From NCBI GenBank assembly GCA_948471095.1, contig CAOKRG010000012.1, positions 1-53,259 on the forward strand: a stretch of DNA of 53,259 bases. The letters are read 5' to 3'. Of the stretch, positions 52,686 to 53,259 are shown one piece after another. The stretch's first letter is position 1, and every line of letters starts with the position of its first letter. The notes beneath the pieces are model-generated. The model ran no database searches, was not told the DNA's origin, and saw only the letters and a program-made list of their open reading frames with translations. Both the position numbers and the translations under genes were made by a program. Origin of the DNA: an uncultured Oscillospiraceae bacterium (lineage in GTDB: Bacteria > Bacillota > Clostridia > Oscillospirales > Acutalibacteraceae).

Positions 52686-53070
52686 GGGAAACCCCCGGCG
52701 AGGGATGCTGGTCCCCAGTGGGGACCGTCCAGCATCGACCGAGGCGGCAGCTGAGAATTCCCTCTGCAAGTCTCCACTGGAGACTTGCATTCACCATTCC
52801 TGCGCCATTTTCTCAGGAAAAGGGACAAGACCGTGGGGCTTTGCCCCACACCCTACCAGGGGCCGCGACTTCGCGCAGCGAAGGTCGACGCCCCTGGACC
52901 GCGCACAAACTCCTCTGTTTGGACATGAGGGCATCCAACAAGCCAAATCAGCGAGCCAGTAATAGTTTCGTCCACCTTTTCAAAGGTGGCAGGGTGTGGG
53001 GCAGAGCCCCACGGTCTTGCCGTAAGGCGCGCCCTCTGCGCCTGGAGGCCACTCCGTAACACAAACCGCC
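52686..53070. repeat. Palindromic repeat block at the right end
   Basis: 52686-52855 is largely the reverse complement of 35540-35720. It contains GGTCCCCA-G-TGGGGACC and TGCAAGTCTCCA-C-TGGAGACTTGCA, whose third arm base pair differs from the 35600 copy in a compensatory way. From 52961 another portion reads AGTTTCGTCCACCTTTTCAA followed by GTGGGGCAGAGCCCCAC and TGGAGGCCACTCCGTAA. No gene is seen. Confidence 0.65.
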
Positions 53071-53084
53071 CGAAGGGCGAATGG

Positions 53085-53259
53085 GCATTTTCAAAGAAAA
53101 TGCCGATAATGTGCTTGACGCACGGGAAGGCCTCCGGCGGCCAGGGTTTCACCCTGGACTGGACCAAACTTTTTGAAAAAAGTTTGGATCAAAAACTTTT
53201 ACTGTTGCGCTCAGTGGGCTTTCCTTTTAATGAAACCGCGTGTTTCAGACACACCTCCT
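53085..53259. repeat. Repeat unit cut by the window end
   Basis: This repeats the layout of 18655-18793: GGCCTCCGGCGGCCAGGG, CCAGGGTTTCACCCTGG, CCAAACTTTTTGAAAAAAGT, AAAACTTTTACTGTTGCGCT, and an end resembling TTTCAGACACACCTCC. A hairpin GGGCATTTTC/GAAAATGCC lies before it (53082-53103). The right boundary is at or beyond the window edge. Confidence 0.6.

Noticed and set aside
1-53259. CRISPR array
   Set aside because: The repeats in the window are irregularly placed, of differing lengths and palindrome-rich, with no regular repeat-spacer pattern and no cas genes.

Overview
The window is high-GC Firmicutes DNA, most like a spore-forming, anaerobic gut Clostridia species of the Oscillospiraceae type. 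The evidence is the clostridial S10-spc-alpha gene order with rpsD beside rpoA and a KOW protein between map and infA, the four-cysteine uS14, SpoVT, a lipoprotein PotD, a 2-hydroxyacyl-CoA dehydratase activator family protein, and a DUF1385-prmC pair. The family assignment is inference from gene content.

Layout. 1-13548 holds the ribosomal superoperon from rplB (cut by the left edge) to rplQ, with secY, adk, map, a KOW protein, infA, rpmJ and rpoA, closed by an intrinsic terminator. 13750-14569 has one unknown coiled-coil-rich protein and a small ORF. 14547-14860 looks like a type I toxin-antitoxin locus: a 31-residue membrane peptide on the minus strand faces a strong promoter on the plus strand, and both converge on a long hairpin. 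15255-19905 encodes a spermidine/putrescine ABC importer (potA-potB-potC-potD), with repeats between potB, potC and potD. spoVT stands alone at 20227. 20795-30567 is the rimP-nusA-rnpM-L7Ae-infB-rbfA-nrnA-truB-ribF operon, with three unusual passengers: a GNAT acetyltransferase, a 52-residue antitoxin-like ORF and a SagB-type nitroreductase. 30573-32124 has two P-loop kinases, one frameshifted, around a thioesterase. 32464-37046 carries an acyl-CoA dehydratase activase-like protein and its HgdB-like partner, split by a repeat block. 37607-41143 is an exported protein with calcium-loop-like motifs, then an OmpR-type response regulator and a histidine kinase. 41664-43450 is DUF1385-prmC, followed by a convergent XRE-family membrane regulator. 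44417-45872 is an AT-richer island with a SUKH (SMI1/KNR4) immunity-like gene and an exported HNH-nuclease toxin-like gene that carries a frameshift. 45898-49440 is a heterodimeric ABC exporter with one degenerate ATP site, and 49774-52566 is a TgpA-like membrane transglutaminase.

The most distinctive feature is a family of mosaic intergenic repeats (about 14891, 17287, 18628, 19963, 20955, 35425, 37069, 41155, 44190, 49668, 52686 and 53085). At least three copies look like complete mobile units with terminal GTGTCCAAA-like inverted repeats (one end degraded in one copy) and 7-8 bp flanking direct repeats. Inside the family, conserved frame segments alternate with palindromes whose arms change completely or by compensatory substitution while staying self-complementary. 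No CRISPR array, tRNA or rRNA was seen.
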